Assembly (NCBI RefSeq): GCF_026262505.1
Contig: NC_067205.1
Coordinates: 5,084,001-5,148,000 of the forward strand
Origin: Trichomonas vaginalis G3
Taxonomy: Eukaryota > Parabasalia > Trichomonadida > Trichomonadidae
Length of the DNA stretch: 64,000 nucleotides
Direction of reading: 5' to 3'
The position numbers and the translations under genes were made by a program. A model generated the notes under the pieces. The model was not told the origin of the DNA and searched no databases. It was given only the letters and a program-made list of their open reading frames with translations. Positions 1-10,516 of the stretch are shown here, one piece after another. Position 1 is the stretch's first letter. The number at the start of each line of letters is the position of its first letter.

Positions 1-697
1 CAGGATCAAGAGATTTGCCACGTGACAATTTTGAGCCGGTTGTTGCTTCTTTATAAACAGCGCTTGAACTTGAAACTCTTTGCATAGAAATTTTGAAAAA
101 AACGAGAAAGTTTTGACATCCATAAAATGAAATCAATTGCATCATTATATTAATATATCATAATACATTTGATTGTAACAACCAAATCAAAACCTGTAAC
201 GGATTTTATAGTCAAACCTAGCAATTTCGCAGTTCTCTTAATGCTAAATTGTTCCAAATAACCACCTTATTAAGTTTATCATTCGATAATTTGGATTTAA
301 CATTAGATAAAAGATGAAATTTGTTGTTTACTGTTTTGTAGATATCTAATGCAATGATTATGATAGAAAGTAAGTTTAAATATTGCTTTTATATACGAAG
401 TTTTCCAAAAGCGATTTCTGATTTTGATGAATAAAGTAAAATACCAATCACTAGTTCACTATCTTAATTTGTTCCAACAAGTCAATGGCTTGAAGTATTA
501 TTGAGGTTTCTCTATATTTTAAAAATAATTTTTCATTTCTCTGTGTAAAACAGCAATTATGGAGAGAAAATTAGTTTGGGAAAAAAGTCAAAAAATTCGA
601 AGTATAAAGGAAAGATCTTTATGTTTAAAAAAAAGTATATAAAAATAATAATCGCATTTTTTCCGTAATAAATAATTATCTTTGATATCTAATTGTA
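1..697. other. Intergenic, no gene seen
   Basis: AT-rich sequence downstream of the ankyrin gene. I see no convincing coding region, RNA gene or repeat here. Confidence 0.5.
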
Positions 698-2680
698 TTA
701 TTCCTCTGTACTCTGAAGAACCATAACGACATTTGAGCACTGGTTATCAATTGCGTGTTGCAAAGCTGTTCTTCCGCTTTTATCCACAATTTTGCTGTCT
801 GCGCCACTCTGGAGCAACAGTTCGACAACACTTGAAGCGTTATTTTGAGCTGCGATCATCATAGGAGTTAATCCTTCTTCATTCACGGCGTTGATGTTTG
901 CTTTCAAGGAAATAAGCTGCTTGACGACAACTACGTTATCATAGCTAGCAGTGTACATGATTGGTGTCCATCCTTTCGCATCTCTGACTTCGATATCTGC
1001 TTTTCCGTTTTCCACGAGAACTTTGATGGAATCGGCACCATTACCCTCACAAGCGTAGTTTAGTGCTGTTTTTCCTTCCTCATCCTTGAGATTTACGTCA
1101 GCTTTGTTTTCAATAAGAATCTTCACGATTTCGAAGCTGTTGTAGAGGCAAGCGATCATCAGAGCTGACTTCTTCTCTTTGTTGACGATGTTGATGTCGG
1201 CATTCTCGTCCAAAATGTAATGAACAAGATCTTCATTATTTTCGCGACAAGAAACCATCAAAAGAGTGTTTCCTTCTGGATCCGTGGCGTTGAAGTCTCC
1301 ACCGCTTTCCAATAAGTAGAAAGCGATACTTGTAAGTCCATCTTCGACAATTGAGTGAATTATCGGAACTCCTTTATTATTTGTATCGTTTACGTTGGCC
1401 TTGACTTCAATTAACTCTTTAACGAGTGTTTGGTCGTTGGCTTTGCACGCGTGGTACAATGCTGAGTGCCCTTTGTTATCTTTAAGGGAAATGTCAGCTC
1501 CTGCATCGATTATAGCTGTTGCTACTTCAGGGCAATCACGAATTGCATGCATTAAAGCGGTTTTCCCGGCTTTATCTTGGAAATTAAGATTAACTTTTGA
1601 ATCTATCAAATATTTAGAGATAACTCTATTACCTGTGATGCAAGAAACGATCAATGGTGAATATCCATCGTTATCTTGGATGTTTAGCTCTGCTTTGTTC
1701 TCAACAAGGATTTTTACGATGCTTAGATAAGATCTGTCGTGGATACATGCACCGAAAAGGGCTGTTCTGTTCTCAGGGTCTTTGAGATTGACGTCTGCTT
1801 TGTTCTCAACTAAAAGAGAGATGATCATTTCTAATCCAAGATCACATGCAACCATAAGAGGGGTTCTGGAGTTCATGTCGCGCATGTTAACGTCTCCATT
1901 GAAGACTTGGTCGTAAATAAACTTGAAATTGTAAGACTGGAAGCAGTTTGGCCAAGCAAATCGTAAATTTTTGTTCTTTTGGAGTTTTTCGATACCGGAA
2001 TAGAAATGAGATTCAATAGCGTTGATAAAGCAATCGTCGTTCACTTCAAACATCTCTTCCAAAATGTCAATAATTTCTTGACGGCCGCCTTCGTAAGCGT
2101 ATTGGAGCGTTCTGTGTGTAACAATAGCGTTGTTATCGTGTAAGAACTTGAAACAATTCAATGCTCCAAATTGGGCTGCCACATCAATAACTCTGATATT
2201 ATCGATGATCTGATCAAAATCGAAGTCAGATGTTTCGCAAATTTGTTGGATAAGGTCAACTTTGTCCCAAAGAATGATGTATTGTATTGAATCCTCTTCG
2301 TAAATTTGGAAGATTTGTTCTTCTTCCATTTCAGAGTAAATTTGGTTATATTTTCCATTAATTATTTCTGCCATGCATAAGAGAGCCTGTAATTGTGCGC
2401 TATGCTTGCATTTATACTTTGATTCAACGAAATCTCTGTTTTCTGAGAATTCGAGACAGAAATTATAGATTGATTTGAGTTTCTTTGGACGTTTGAGTGC
2501 AATGTAATCTGCAATATCAAGGACTGCAGTGTCTGCCAGGTGACCTGAATCGACTATTTTATTAATTTTAGTGACAAGTTGTTTTATATTGCTATCTGTG
2601 ATTTCCCACATCTCTTCTATTGTGTCACATAAATCTTTGAACTCAGGAAGTGTGATTTTACCATTAGATAAGCTTCTCAT
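698..2680 (-). CDS. Ankyrin-repeat protein, trichomonad type
   Basis: The product is about 660 residues. An N-terminal region of roughly 250 residues resembles the DUF3447-type leader common in trichomonad ankyrin proteins. About 12 ankyrin repeats follow to the C-terminus, each with the G-x-T/S-x-L-x-x-A core (for example NSRTPLMVAC, EGKTALNYAC, SGRTALQHAI). Ankyrin repeats bind proteins; no catalytic domain is visible, so the partner is unknown. The frame stays open upstream to 2761, but that end is a TTG codon; the first ATG is at 2680 and I choose it. The gene is intact and ends with a short tail after the last repeat. Its family is hugely expanded in parabasalids, which is the main taxonomic clue at this end of the window. 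Confidence 0.9.
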   Translation of the reverse strand: MRSLSNGKITLPEFKDLCDTIEEMWEITDSNIKQLVTKINKIVDSGHLADTAVLDIADYIALKRPKKLKSIYNFCLEFSENRDFVESKYKCKHSAQLQALLCMAEIINGKYNQIYSEMEEEQIFQIYEEDSIQYIILWDKVDLIQQICETSDFDFDQIIDNIRVIDVAAQFGALNCFKFLHDNNAIVTHRTLQYAYEGGRQEIIDILEEMFEVNDDCFINAIESHFYSGIEKLQKNKNLRFAWPNCFQSYNFKFIYDQVFNGDVNMRDMNSRTPLMVACDLGLEMIISLLVENKADVNLKDPENRTALFGACIHDRSYLSIVKILVENKAELNIQDNDGYSPLIVSCITGNRVISKYLIDSKVNLNFQDKAGKTALMHAIRDCPEVATAIIDAGADISLKDNKGHSALYHACKANDQTLVKELIEVKANVNDTNNKGVPIIHSIVEDGLTSIAFYLLESGGDFNATDPEGNTLLMVSCRENNEDLVHYILDENADINIVNKEKKSALMIACLYNSFEIVKILIENKADVNLKDEEGKTALNYACEGNGADSIKVLVENGKADIEVRDAKGWTPIMYTASYDNVVVVKQLISLKANINAVNEEGLTPMMIAAQNNASSVVELLLQSGADSKIVDKSGRTALQHAIDNQCSNVVMVLQSTEE

Positions 2681-3509
2681 CTTGAAATTATAAAATTTTA
2701 CCCCTCTTTGGAAGGGCAATTTATCAATTGTATGCTGTGATCTGAATAAAACATTGTTCAAGTCGTACTTTTAAAATAGCATGAAAAGATGGTTTTATTA
2801 GCAAATGAAATTTTGGTTGATCTGAATTTTTAAAAATTCTGATGCTCTACTTTAACTCCATGCACATGTATTATATTTGTTTGATGAATTTGATAATTTC
2901 ACTGCAGTTTAAAAAGGATTTCGAATTGGCAAATTTTCTGAAAGTCAAATATTTAATTGAGTGAATAGCCTTGATAAGAAATAGTGATGCATTCTTTCTA
3001 ATCAGAAATAAACTGCATTGAACTGAATCGAATTCAATAGTTTAATTAAGTACTGTTGGTTTCCTTCGAGAGTGATTATGACTCCTTTCTTCTTTGCTAT
3101 TTCAACAACTTTATAGAAATATCTTGGGTGGACACTTAAAGAGTTTCCCATGTAGAAAAATGAATTCTGATGTGCTTCACAAAGTTGAGATTTTGAATTC
3201 AAAAGTATAATATTATTAACAGTGGTTAGTTCTAATTCTATATTTACTAAATCTCATATCTCAAAGAAAACAAAAATGAAACAAAATATCATAAAAATCG
3301 AATTCTGGTTGGGAAAATAATTGGAAAGTATGTCACGGGTTTAGTTGATCGGAAATGCTCATTTTTAATTCAATCTAGTTTTTGATAAGATTTTGATGAA
3401 AATTTTTCGAAACATTGAAAAACACTTCATTGTAGTGAGATCAATTAAAATAAAATGATATGCAAATTTCAGTGCGCAATCATCCTATCGGTTTTGACAT
3501 GAAAATTTC
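2681..3509. other. Intergenic between divergent genes
   Basis: Upstream region of the ankyrin gene (-) and of the unknown gene at 3510 (+). A 66-codon frame at 3002-3202 (-) has no recognisable motif and is not called. Nothing else is seen. Confidence 0.45.
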
Positions 3510-4217
3510 ATGCAACAACTATACGTGATCACATTAATTATTGATTTGATTAAAGCAATATTCAATTGCATCCTTCCTCAATCAAAGAATTACAAAGGTA
3601 ATGTAGATGAGCCAGTAAATCACGAAGTTAAGCAAAAGTATTCATATCCAACTAAGTTTCCAAAATGGGCAGAACCAGTAACAGAACTATTTCTTGGAAG
3701 AACCAAAAACTCCATTAAATTTAGCCCAAATTGCAAACTGTTTCGATTTCTTCGATCTCAATATCCCGATAATATCGGAACAGCACAGCATCCCAATGGT
3801 CCGTTTATGCTCAAAGGCTGCAACTTGTTTATGTACAAAAATCTTCTATATCTTAACAAATTTGTTAAGCTGAATGATGATGAAATTAGGCTTTTGGGAA
3901 AGTATGCAATCAAAGACGTCGTTGATACTTTGAATGCTGGTCATTATACGGTTTGGTGTAGCATCCTCAATTGCACTGCATTTCTTGTAGGTGGAGTCAT
4001 ATACAGATATGCGAAACTTGTAGGCGCAGAAGAAGAAGTAATTGAAGAGATCAAAACATTTGCAAAATGCTTCAGAATGCATGATGATTTTGTTATATAT
4101 CCATATGACAATTTCCTAACTTTCAATTATTCAGATGGTACGCAAAGAAAAATTCTTCATCTGGATCCAGATATGCCTCCATTGGAAATTGTCTATGATG
4201 ATCCTGTTTTTGAATAA
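3510..4217 (+). CDS. Hypothetical protein, 235 aa
   Basis: I do not recognise this protein. It starts at an ATG and opens with a hydrophobic stretch (residues 4-22), which could be a signal anchor or a cleaved signal. It continues as a mixed soluble domain with several aromatic and proline residues and a hydrophobic patch near residues 150-165. The C-terminus is acidic (IVYDDPVFE). Codon use and length fit a real gene. It stands alone on the + strand between the ankyrin gene and element 1, whose insertion lies about 350 bases downstream of its stop. A secreted or membrane-anchored protein is possible but not shown. Confidence 0.6.
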   Translation: MQQLYVITLIIDLIKAIFNCILPQSKNYKGNVDEPVNHEVKQKYSYPTKFPKWAEPVTELFLGRTKNSIKFSPNCKLFRFLRSQYPDNIGTAQHPNGPFMLKGCNLFMYKNLLYLNKFVKLNDDEIRLLGKYAIKDVVDTLNAGHYTVWCSILNCTAFLVGGVIYRYAKLVGAEEEVIEEIKTFAKCFRMHDDFVIYPYDNFLTFNYSDGTQRKILHLDPDMPPLEIVYDDPVFE

Positions 4218-4576
4218 AAATTTGTTTTTTCAATTAAGAAATCAAAACGAACTGAGCGTTTATAAAGGATATTTTTCCCTTTTGAGTCTATATGGAAAAG
4301 GGATATTTAATGTACTACCTGACGATATAGGAGATCAATTTAAACAATGGCAATTCTTGCATTCGTGAACTTAGATTAAACTTACTATATTGAGGGATAA
4401 TTTGATTGAATATTGATAAGATCCAGCTAGTTTTAGGAGCGACGTAGAGCATAAGTTTTTTGCAATTTTCAACTATTTGAAGTGGGAATGAAATGCCTTT
4501 TGATAAATGTTAAGGGGTTGCACCTCAATACCTTATGTTCTAATTAGAAAGACCCCATATTTGTGGATTAATCATT
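4218..4576. other. Host flank with 6-bp target duplication
   Basis: Short host flank left of element 1. Its last six bases (4571-4576, ATCATT) recur at 17792-17797, just past the right end of the element. This is a target-site duplication made on insertion. Confidence 0.8.
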
Positions 4577-5066
4577 AGTAGTATATGTGGAAGGGTTGTG
4601 TGACTTTTTTTGTAAACGTAAGAATTCATACAATATTGAACGATTTTGTATCATTTTTTCTAACATATGAAGTAAAAAATGTATGATTCTTACAGTTTTT
4701 ATTCTTACGTTTTTGAATAAATCAAGATTTAAAAAATTTTCAAATCGTAAGACATTTACACTCAGCCCATACTAAACGTATTAAAAAAATTAACATTAAT
4801 TTTAAAAGAATTTATTTTTTATCTTTAATGAAAGAAGCTATATATAGATGATGTTAGATATTCCACGATTAATTAAACATTGTTTAAATCCTGAATGGGT
4901 TAAACTTCAATTTAAAAATAAAAGAATTTGACGAGTTCAACATTGAACTTTAAGAAACTAATGATTATTTGAATTTATGAAATCAATAATTTGATTTATT
5001 CGCTCTTCAATAATTTCTATTCTTTTTGTTAAATCATCAATTTTCATTAATGAGGTGATTCTTGAT
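4577..5066 (+). repeat. Left terminal inverted repeat of element 1
   Basis: 490 bases matching 17302-17791 in inverted orientation, identical as far as I can see. It begins with AG, as Polinton ends do. It includes the start of a short frame (from about 4850) that is longer in the relic at 33465-33815. Confidence 0.92.
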
Positions 5067-5326
5067 TGAGGAATAGATTTCAAACTAATCACCCCTTTTA
5101 TTTTTGAAATTTTGAATCCATCAACTTTAAACATTTTATTCAATTTACATGTTGTCAATTCTTCAAATAATTTTTTATTATTAGCATAATAGTCATTAAA
5201 TTCTTCAACAGATGAAAAAATTTTTGTTTCAGTAATTGGTTTAACAACGTTTATTTTTTGTTGAACATTTCCACTTTCATTTATTTCTTCCTCCTCTGTT
5301 TCATTTATTTTTAAAATTGGTTTCAT
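4958..5326 (-). CDS. Element 1 unknown protein, coiled-coil, 122 aa
   Basis: The product has an acidic N-terminal stretch (ETEEEEINESG), a central region and a C-terminal heptad-like segment (LTKRIEIIEERINQIIDFI) that should form a coiled coil. I do not recognise a family. The last third lies inside the terminal inverted repeat, so that part is duplicated at the other end of the element. A close relative of the same gene is seen in the relic at 34635-34976. A role in the virion or in terminal DNA binding is conceivable but is only a guess. Confidence 0.55.
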   Translation of the reverse strand: MKPILKINETEEEEINESGNVQQKINVVKPITETKIFSSVEEFNDYYANNKKLFEELTTCKLNKMFKVDGFKISKIKGVISLKSIPQSRITSLMKIDDLTKRIEIIEERINQIIDFINSNNH

Positions 5327-5392
5327 TTATCATTAAATAAAAATTAGAATATAAGTGATGAAATATATTTTTTAATTAATATTAAATCAGAA

Positions 5393-5629
5393 ATGGCGGC
5401 AGGATTCTTTAAAAAATTATGGGATGGAATTAAGAAAGCTGTGGGTTGGGTTTATAAAAAGGTTATTAAACCTGTTGCAAACTTTTTGGCACCAGTAGCG
5501 AAAACGGCAGGAACTATCATAGGTGGAGTATTAGGTACAAAAGCAGGTAATCCAGCGATGGGAGCACAAGCAGGTAACGCAATTGGTGGAATTGCTGAAG
5601 GAATACTTAATAAAATAGGAGGTAAATAG
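5393..5629 (+). CDS. Small amphipathic virion-type protein
   Basis: The 78-residue product starts with an amphipathic helix rich in Trp, Phe and Lys (MAAGFFKKLWDGIKKAVGWV). A Gly/Ala-rich hydrophobic second half (about residues 36-75) follows. It sits directly upstream of the capsid candidate. Similar short proteins begin at 5869 (-), 50674 (+) and 54431 (+), all sharing an N-terminal G-x-F and a basic helix. Comparable adenovirus and Polinton-like virion peptides disturb membranes or bind DNA; for this protein such a role is inference. The start is fixed by an ATG in an AT-rich leader. Confidence 0.6.
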   Translation: MAAGFFKKLWDGIKKAVGWVYKKVIKPVANFLAPVAKTAGTIIGGVLGTKAGNPAMGAQAGNAIGGIAEGILNKIGGK

Positions 5630-5653
5630 TGGAAAAATAAATAAATATTATTT

Positions 5654-5869
5654 TTATCTTAGTATCGGTTGTAGTCTTTGATAAACTTTTTCTCCTTTAT
5701 TTAATATTTCTCTTATTGGGGCAGCTTTTGGCGTTATTGATTCAGCATTGTCACTAATTGCTTCTTTATTCTTAAATATCCAATTTGCTCCTTTCTTCAT
5801 TGTTTCCCAAACTTTATGCGCTCCTCTTTTTACTTTATCCCACAGTTTCTTAAATATACCTGCAGCCAT
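5654..5869 (-). CDS. Small amphipathic virion-type protein, paralogue
   Basis: The 71-residue product starts MAAGIFKKLWDKVKRGAHKV, clearly related to the protein encoded convergently at 5393-5629. The basic amphipathic helix is kept, but the hydrophobic Gly/Ala tail is replaced by a charged one. The two genes are tail to tail, 24 bases apart, which points to local duplication with inversion. The function is inferred only from resemblance to small membrane-active or DNA-binding virion proteins of related viruses. Confidence 0.55.
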   Translation of the reverse strand: MAAGIFKKLWDKVKRGAHKVWETMKKGANWIFKNKEAISDNAESITPKAAPIREILNKGEKVYQRLQPILR

Positions 5870-5938
5870 AGTTGATTATTTCATTAAAATTAAAAATTCA
5901 TTTTCATCTTTTAATTTTGATTTTTTATTTAATAATAA

Positions 5939-7717
5939 ATGACGACTAACTATTTGGTGCCAAACACTAAACCGATTAATGGAAATGTGTTTCATTCATT
6001 CGAAAAGATAAATGAAATATTCGCAAAGAATGACGGTAGAAGATATTATAGAGAACTTGAAAGTTCATGCTATGACTCTGATACTCCATATTTTGATGAT
6101 AAACAAACTCATTTAAGAATTACAAATCCAGCTCATGATGTGAACCAATTAGGTGACACATATATTAAACGCAAAGTTAAAGCAACTCTTGTTTCAAATA
6201 AAGCTTTCACATGTGATGCCGCTTTTAAATGCATGCGTTTATTCGTTGGTTACAAATCATCAAATCAAAGCTTTAAACAATTAGAAGTAGAAACTGAAAG
6301 AGGTGATGCCGGTTATCTTCAGATGGAATGCGCCCGTGAATCTTTCGCATTTGCAACATATAAACCAAAATCAGAAAGGAAAGTTAAAAAGTTTGTTCAT
6401 TCGTTATATAATAATGTTCAAAAATATGATAACTCAGTATGTGGTAAATATATTGACCCTTCAGAAGTTTTCAAGAAAGCAAATGAAGAAGTTGATATCA
6501 CTTTTGATATGATTATTCCGGTAAATGATTTGTTAGCATTTCAGGCGTTCGATGATTATCCTAAATCATTTGGTGATATCATTCTTAAATATTATGTTTT
6601 CAGGGATACTTTAGTATTTTGTCAGGTTGACCCGTTAAGAGTTGCTGATTTACAAAATTACGTTTATGAAAAGATAACTGATGAAAATTATGAAAAGAGT
6701 ATGAATCATGTTTATAAATATGATCGCAAATTCCAACAAATCGGACTTCCTGCCAAATTAATTACAAGCTTAGCTGCTACATCTGCTGACGCAACAGTTG
6801 ATGACGTTATTATTTCATGCACAAAGATGGAAGTTTTAGAGGATAAATGCATTACACCAGGATACGGTTTAATTGAAGAATCAGTTAAAGCAATACCACG
6901 TTTATTCAGTAAGGAAGATCCATTCATGATTCCAGCTCAACATATTGACGTTCGTTCACTAAATGGAGGTTGCATCACTCCTGAAGGTATCAGCTCAGAT
7001 TTCTCATACGCTCTTCATAATGTTACAGATGTTGTGTTAACATTTCCGAAGAATGCAATGCAAAGAACGGTTTTAGAAAATCCAATGCTTCGAGGTCTTC
7101 AGGTCACTATAGATTCCAGAAACTTCCCCGATCAAGCGATGACCACAGTGGGCGACATATTCTTTACACGTATGCTTCAAGCTTCTGATTTAGATGGAGT
7201 GAATGAATGCACGGAAGAATACGAGGACTCATTAACTAGACCACTGAATGATGATAATGGTGCAACTCAACCAAATTTATTAACTCGTGACTTACCGAAG
7301 AATGAAGAGAATGGAGACCCAATCATTTTATCTGAACCTGGTAAAGAACCTGTTGAAATTCCCACTTATCCAACATACCCCCCACCTCCTGATAACCCAT
7401 ATAAAATAGACATTAATTCTGAATTAATGAAAATTTACCGTGATATAATAATTAATAATTATGATTCAATAATAAATTTAATTGATCAATCTGGTTTAAT
7501 TATTTTACCTTATGAATCATTAATTCACATTATCGCCATTCTTTGTGATGTTCAAGATTCAGACGTTAAGATTCAATTTTTCATAGATGATGAGGTTTCA
7601 TGCTGCGGAACAGTTGCAAAAATAAATCCTATAAAGGATATTAGCACAATTAAGATATCAAAGAACGGAACAACAACTGAACTTCATTTAACATATAATG
7701 ATATTTATATAAAATAG
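5939..7717 (+). CDS. Major capsid protein candidate of element 1
   Basis: This is the largest structural-type frame in the element (592 residues). It has no enzymatic motif and a predominantly beta-type composition, and it lies beside the amphipathic and minor capsid candidates as in Polinton-like viruses. The first 450 residues look like one large beta-rich unit (segments such as QVTIDSRNFPDQAMTT). A proline-rich linker (IPTYPTYPPPPDNPY, about residues 478-492) leads to a separate C-terminal domain of about 100 residues. The double-jelly-roll assignment is inferred from size, context and composition. The start is an ATG with the TTTTTA-type upstream sequence used by structural genes here. 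Confidence 0.6.
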   Translation: MTTNYLVPNTKPINGNVFHSFEKINEIFAKNDGRRYYRELESSCYDSDTPYFDDKQTHLRITNPAHDVNQLGDTYIKRKVKATLVSNKAFTCDAAFKCMRLFVGYKSSNQSFKQLEVETERGDAGYLQMECARESFAFATYKPKSERKVKKFVHSLYNNVQKYDNSVCGKYIDPSEVFKKANEEVDITFDMIIPVNDLLAFQAFDDYPKSFGDIILKYYVFRDTLVFCQVDPLRVADLQNYVYEKITDENYEKSMNHVYKYDRKFQQIGLPAKLITSLAATSADATVDDVIISCTKMEVLEDKCITPGYGLIEESVKAIPRLFSKEDPFMIPAQHIDVRSLNGGCITPEGISSDFSYALHNVTDVVLTFPKNAMQRTVLENPMLRGLQVTIDSRNFPDQAMTTVGDIFFTRMLQASDLDGVNECTEEYEDSLTRPLNDDNGATQPNLLTRDLPKNEENGDPIILSEPGKEPVEIPTYPTYPPPPDNPYKIDINSELMKIYRDIIINNYDSIINLIDQSGLIILPYESLIHIIAILCDVQDSDVKIQFFIDDEVSCCGTVAKINPIKDISTIKISKNGTTTELHLTYNDIYIK

Positions 7718-7763
7718 TTGATGAATATAAAATATCACTTGAAAAATTCTTTGTTAAGGCCAT

Positions 7764-8243
7764 TTAATATTCAAGCATTAACATTATTGAATAATAATCC
7801 TTTGAATCATAATCAATAATAATTGACCTTTCACCAGTTTCTATCGTTTGTTTTATTTCTTTTTGTTCCCCACTATCTGGATCGGTCATTGTAATTGTTT
7901 TTGTTATAGTATCAGCTTTATCTTTAACTTCAATCTTTTTTCCATCAGGATATTTAAACCAAAATTCCAAAAATTCGATATTGTCAATCTGTTCATATTT
8001 TAATCTATCAATTACATTTTTAATACCATCTGAAAATCTTATGAAATGGTCATTATATGGGTTTGATTGAACTAAATTTGAATGAAGTGAAATATAACCC
8101 GATGATGAATATGACATTGACTCATATTTTCTGAAAACACTAAAATTTATAACATGAATGAATTTCTTATTCGTTGAATTTATGAATTCTTGAGGTAATC
8201 TTATCCTAGTTTTATTTATCACTGGAAAATAACGCTTTACCAT
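7764..8243 (-). CDS. Minor capsid (penton-type) candidate
   Basis: The product is 159 residues. It contains YISLHSNLVQSNPYNDHFI and, further on, LEFWFKYPDGKKIEV. I associate this pair with single-jelly-roll minor capsid proteins of Polinton-like viruses. The related element 2 proteins (50919-51587 and 56378-57238) carry a matching H-x-S...F-x-V-W-F-T-T-D/N-G series. The frame is open up to 8276, but the first ATG is at 8243. The start codon is only 19 bases from the divergent start at 8263, so both genes probably share one promoter. Confidence 0.5.
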   Translation of the reverse strand: MVKRYFPVINKTRIRLPQEFINSTNKKFIHVINFSVFRKYESMSYSSSGYISLHSNLVQSNPYNDHFIRFSDGIKNVIDRLKYEQIDNIEFLEFWFKYPDGKKIEVKDKADTITKTITMTDPDSGEQKEIKQTIETGERSIIIDYDSKDYYSIMLMLEY

Positions 8244-8262
8244 ATTTTTAATCGTAATAAAA

Positions 8263-8643
8263 ATGTCAATTATCAATATTATTTCGAATAATAACTGTGA
8301 ATTAAATTTAACAGTTAGCGGAATTTATAATGTTACTCTCGTTTCTGTGAGTGGTAAATTTAATCCCATTCTTTTAGACCCTTCAGATTATATATCATTT
8401 ATTAAAGATGACCATGAAAAAACGTATGATATGTATATAAATAATGTGATAACGAAATGGGATATTAACATGATTTTAAGTTATTTAAATGAATCATTTA
8501 TCGTATGGTATGAAGAAAATTTTAAATCAAAACCTGATAAACTTTTTGAACTTGATGAAATAAATAACCTTATTAAATTCCCGCTGAAAATTAAATTTTT
8601 GTACTCCTCATTTTCGTTCATTGTTGGGGATATTAAATTTTGA
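8263..8643 (+). CDS. Element 1 unknown structural-type protein
   Basis: The 126-residue frame begins MSIINIISNNNCELNLTVSG and is rich in beta-branched residues. It is divergent from the minor capsid candidate and followed closely by another open frame and the fibre gene, so it belongs to the structural block. No family is recognised. It is listed as a separate open frame. Confidence 0.4.
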   Translation: MSIINIISNNNCELNLTVSGIYNVTLVSVSGKFNPILLDPSDYISFIKDDHEKTYDMYINNVITKWDINMILSYLNESFIVWYEENFKSKPDKLFELDEINNLIKFPLKIKFLYSSFSFIVGDIKF

Positions 8644-8974
8644 AAAAGATGTTGGGGATGTTTTGTATTCTGACACTGGTTCCAATTTCATTTTAATCAA
8701 ATGTGATAAAGTTAATACCCCAATGAGATTTTCACATCAAACATTAGACCCTAACTCTTACCCATCAATACAAAACATTTTATCCATCAACTTAAACATA
8801 TTTTCTTTATCATATCCGTTTCAATTATCTGGGAATTCATTTATTCTTCATTCAAAAGATTTATCAAATATTAAATTTAGAGTAACTGACCTATTTGATT
8901 GTGATTTAGAATTCATGAATGAAATATTATGGCAATTTCAAATAGAGAAAATAGGTGATGAGATAACAGATTAA
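8621..8974 (+). CDS. Element 1 unknown open frame, 117 aa
   Basis: Open frame in the structural block between 8263-8643 and the fibre gene. The product is beta-rich with no recognised motif. The region ends just before the ATG of the fibre gene. It is listed as a part of the element without a functional call. Confidence 0.35.
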   Translation: MLGILNFEKDVGDVLYSDTGSNFILIKCDKVNTPMRFSHQTLDPNSYPSIQNILSINLNIFSLSYPFQLSGNSFILHSKDLSNIKFRVTDLFDCDLEFMNEILWQFQIEKIGDEITD

Positions 8975-8998
8975 ATATTTATTTTTAAATCATAATAA

Positions 8999-10516
8999 AT
9001 GATTAAACAACAGCAACCACAACAACTTAAGGCACAAAGCACCCAGGTCCCTCAGACCATTACATACGCCATATATGCATATAATTCAAAGACGGCAGAA
9101 CAAACGCAAAGGTTGAAATATGGAGATTTGGAGATAGTATTGAAAAATGAACATTTCGAATTCGTTTGCAAAGGTGGTGCAGTGATATCAAATATAAAAG
9201 AAATTTTATTTATGAATTCAAAAATTAAAGGAATAACGGATGATATAACATCAATTCCACCAGAAGAACAAAGATATTACGCATTAAATGCATTTCCTAA
9301 AGTTTTGAAGATTGGAAGATTTAATTTAAATGAGGAATTCATAAAAGGTTTCCTAAATGACATAATGAAGAAAGCAGATAAGGAATGTGTTGCTGCTGCG
9401 TTAGAGAAGAAAGCGGATAAGGAATATGTTAACGAAAAAGATAATGAAATTAAAGAAAGTGTTGAATGGTATCATGAATGGACATCAAAGATTTTAAAAA
9501 CTAAAGCTGATACAGGATGGGTTTCAGGATGTTTAGACCTTAAAGCGGATAAAACATATGTGGATGAAAAAGATAATGAAATTAAAGAAATGGTTAAATG
9601 GTATCATGAATGGACATCAAAGATTTTAAAAACTAAAGCTGATACAGGATGGGTTTCAGGATGTTTAGACCTTAAAGCGGATAAAACATATGTTAATGAT
9701 GAGTTAGGGAAGAAAGCAGATAAGGAATATGTTAACGAAATATACCAAAGTTTGATAGGAACAAAAAATATTGAAACTATTGTTGGCGACTTTTCTGTCA
9801 ATGAAGAAAATAAATATTTTAGATGGGAGTTTGTACACTCCTTAAGAAATGGTATACGGTATAAACTCATTCCGAAAAATAACAATGAAATGTATGTAAG
9901 TTATAAAAAGAATGATGGCACACAAGTTAAAGTTCCATTAGACAACAACTGTTACTTAAACTTATATGGAGACGAACAAAAGAAATATTTAAGAGTTTAT
10001 GAAATGGTAGATATGACATTGCCTGACCCAGCTCCAGCACCATATTATTATGACTATGGAGATGATGTCAGAACACCACATGTAGATGAACAAAAGTTAA
10101 CATTATATTTAGATTATTATAGATATAAAAGATATAATGCAATAGAAAAAACGAGAATAGTATATTATTATACAGATGACAGAAATAAATATTATAGTCA
10201 AGATTTTACCTACCCTGAAAACATAAGATTATATTATAAAAAATATTCTGACACAAACCAGAAGAAACCTGAAATAGTTACACTATATTTTAAGTTCAAA
10301 AGAGACAATCCTATAATATCTCATATGTTTGATTTAATGAACCCAGTAGGTTCTATTTATACATCTATGGATGCAAGAGGTCCTCAAGTAATGTTTGGTG
10401 TTGGTGCATGGGAACAAATAGTTGACAGGTTTTTGTATTGTGCAAACTCTTCAAAGGAAACAGGGGAAGTAAAACGATTTCAGGTGAAAATTTACCTGCA
10501 CATAGTCACTACATAG
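8999..10516 (+). CDS. Fibre protein with KAD repeats
   Basis: Residues about 120-250 consist of repeated K-A-D-K-x-Y-V units alternating with a WYHEWTSKILKTKADTGWVS segment. This is the type of repeat that forms trimeric stalks in phage tail fibres. A long beta-rich middle region follows, then NPVGSIYTSMD...GVGAWEQI-x-DRFLYC, the start of a phage tail-collar-like tip. Fibres of this kind bind the host surface. Element 2 has the same architecture at 52583-53458. The start ATG has the structural-gene leader. Confidence 0.65.
   Translation: MIKQQQPQQLKAQSTQVPQTITYAIYAYNSKTAEQTQRLKYGDLEIVLKNEHFEFVCKGGAVISNIKEILFMNSKIKGITDDITSIPPEEQRYYALNAFPKVLKIGRFNLNEEFIKGFLNDIMKKADKECVAAALEKKADKEYVNEKDNEIKESVEWYHEWTSKILKTKADTGWVSGCLDLKADKTYVDEKDNEIKEMVKWYHEWTSKILKTKADTGWVSGCLDLKADKTYVNDELGKKADKEYVNEIYQSLIGTKNIETIVGDFSVNEENKYFRWEFVHSLRNGIRYKLIPKNNNEMYVSYKKNDGTQVKVPLDNNCYLNLYGDEQKKYLRVYEMVDMTLPDPAPAPYYYDYGDDVRTPHVDEQKLTLYLDYYRYKRYNAIEKTRIVYYYTDDRNKYYSQDFTYPENIRLYYKKYSDTNQKKPEIVTLYFKFKRDNPIISHMFDLMNPVGSIYTSMDARGPQVMFGVGAWEQIVDRFLYCANSSKETGEVKRFQVKIYLHIVTT

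Noticed and set aside
3002-3202. 66-codon frame (-)
   Set aside because: No motif and no conserved neighbour; probably chance or a decayed fragment.
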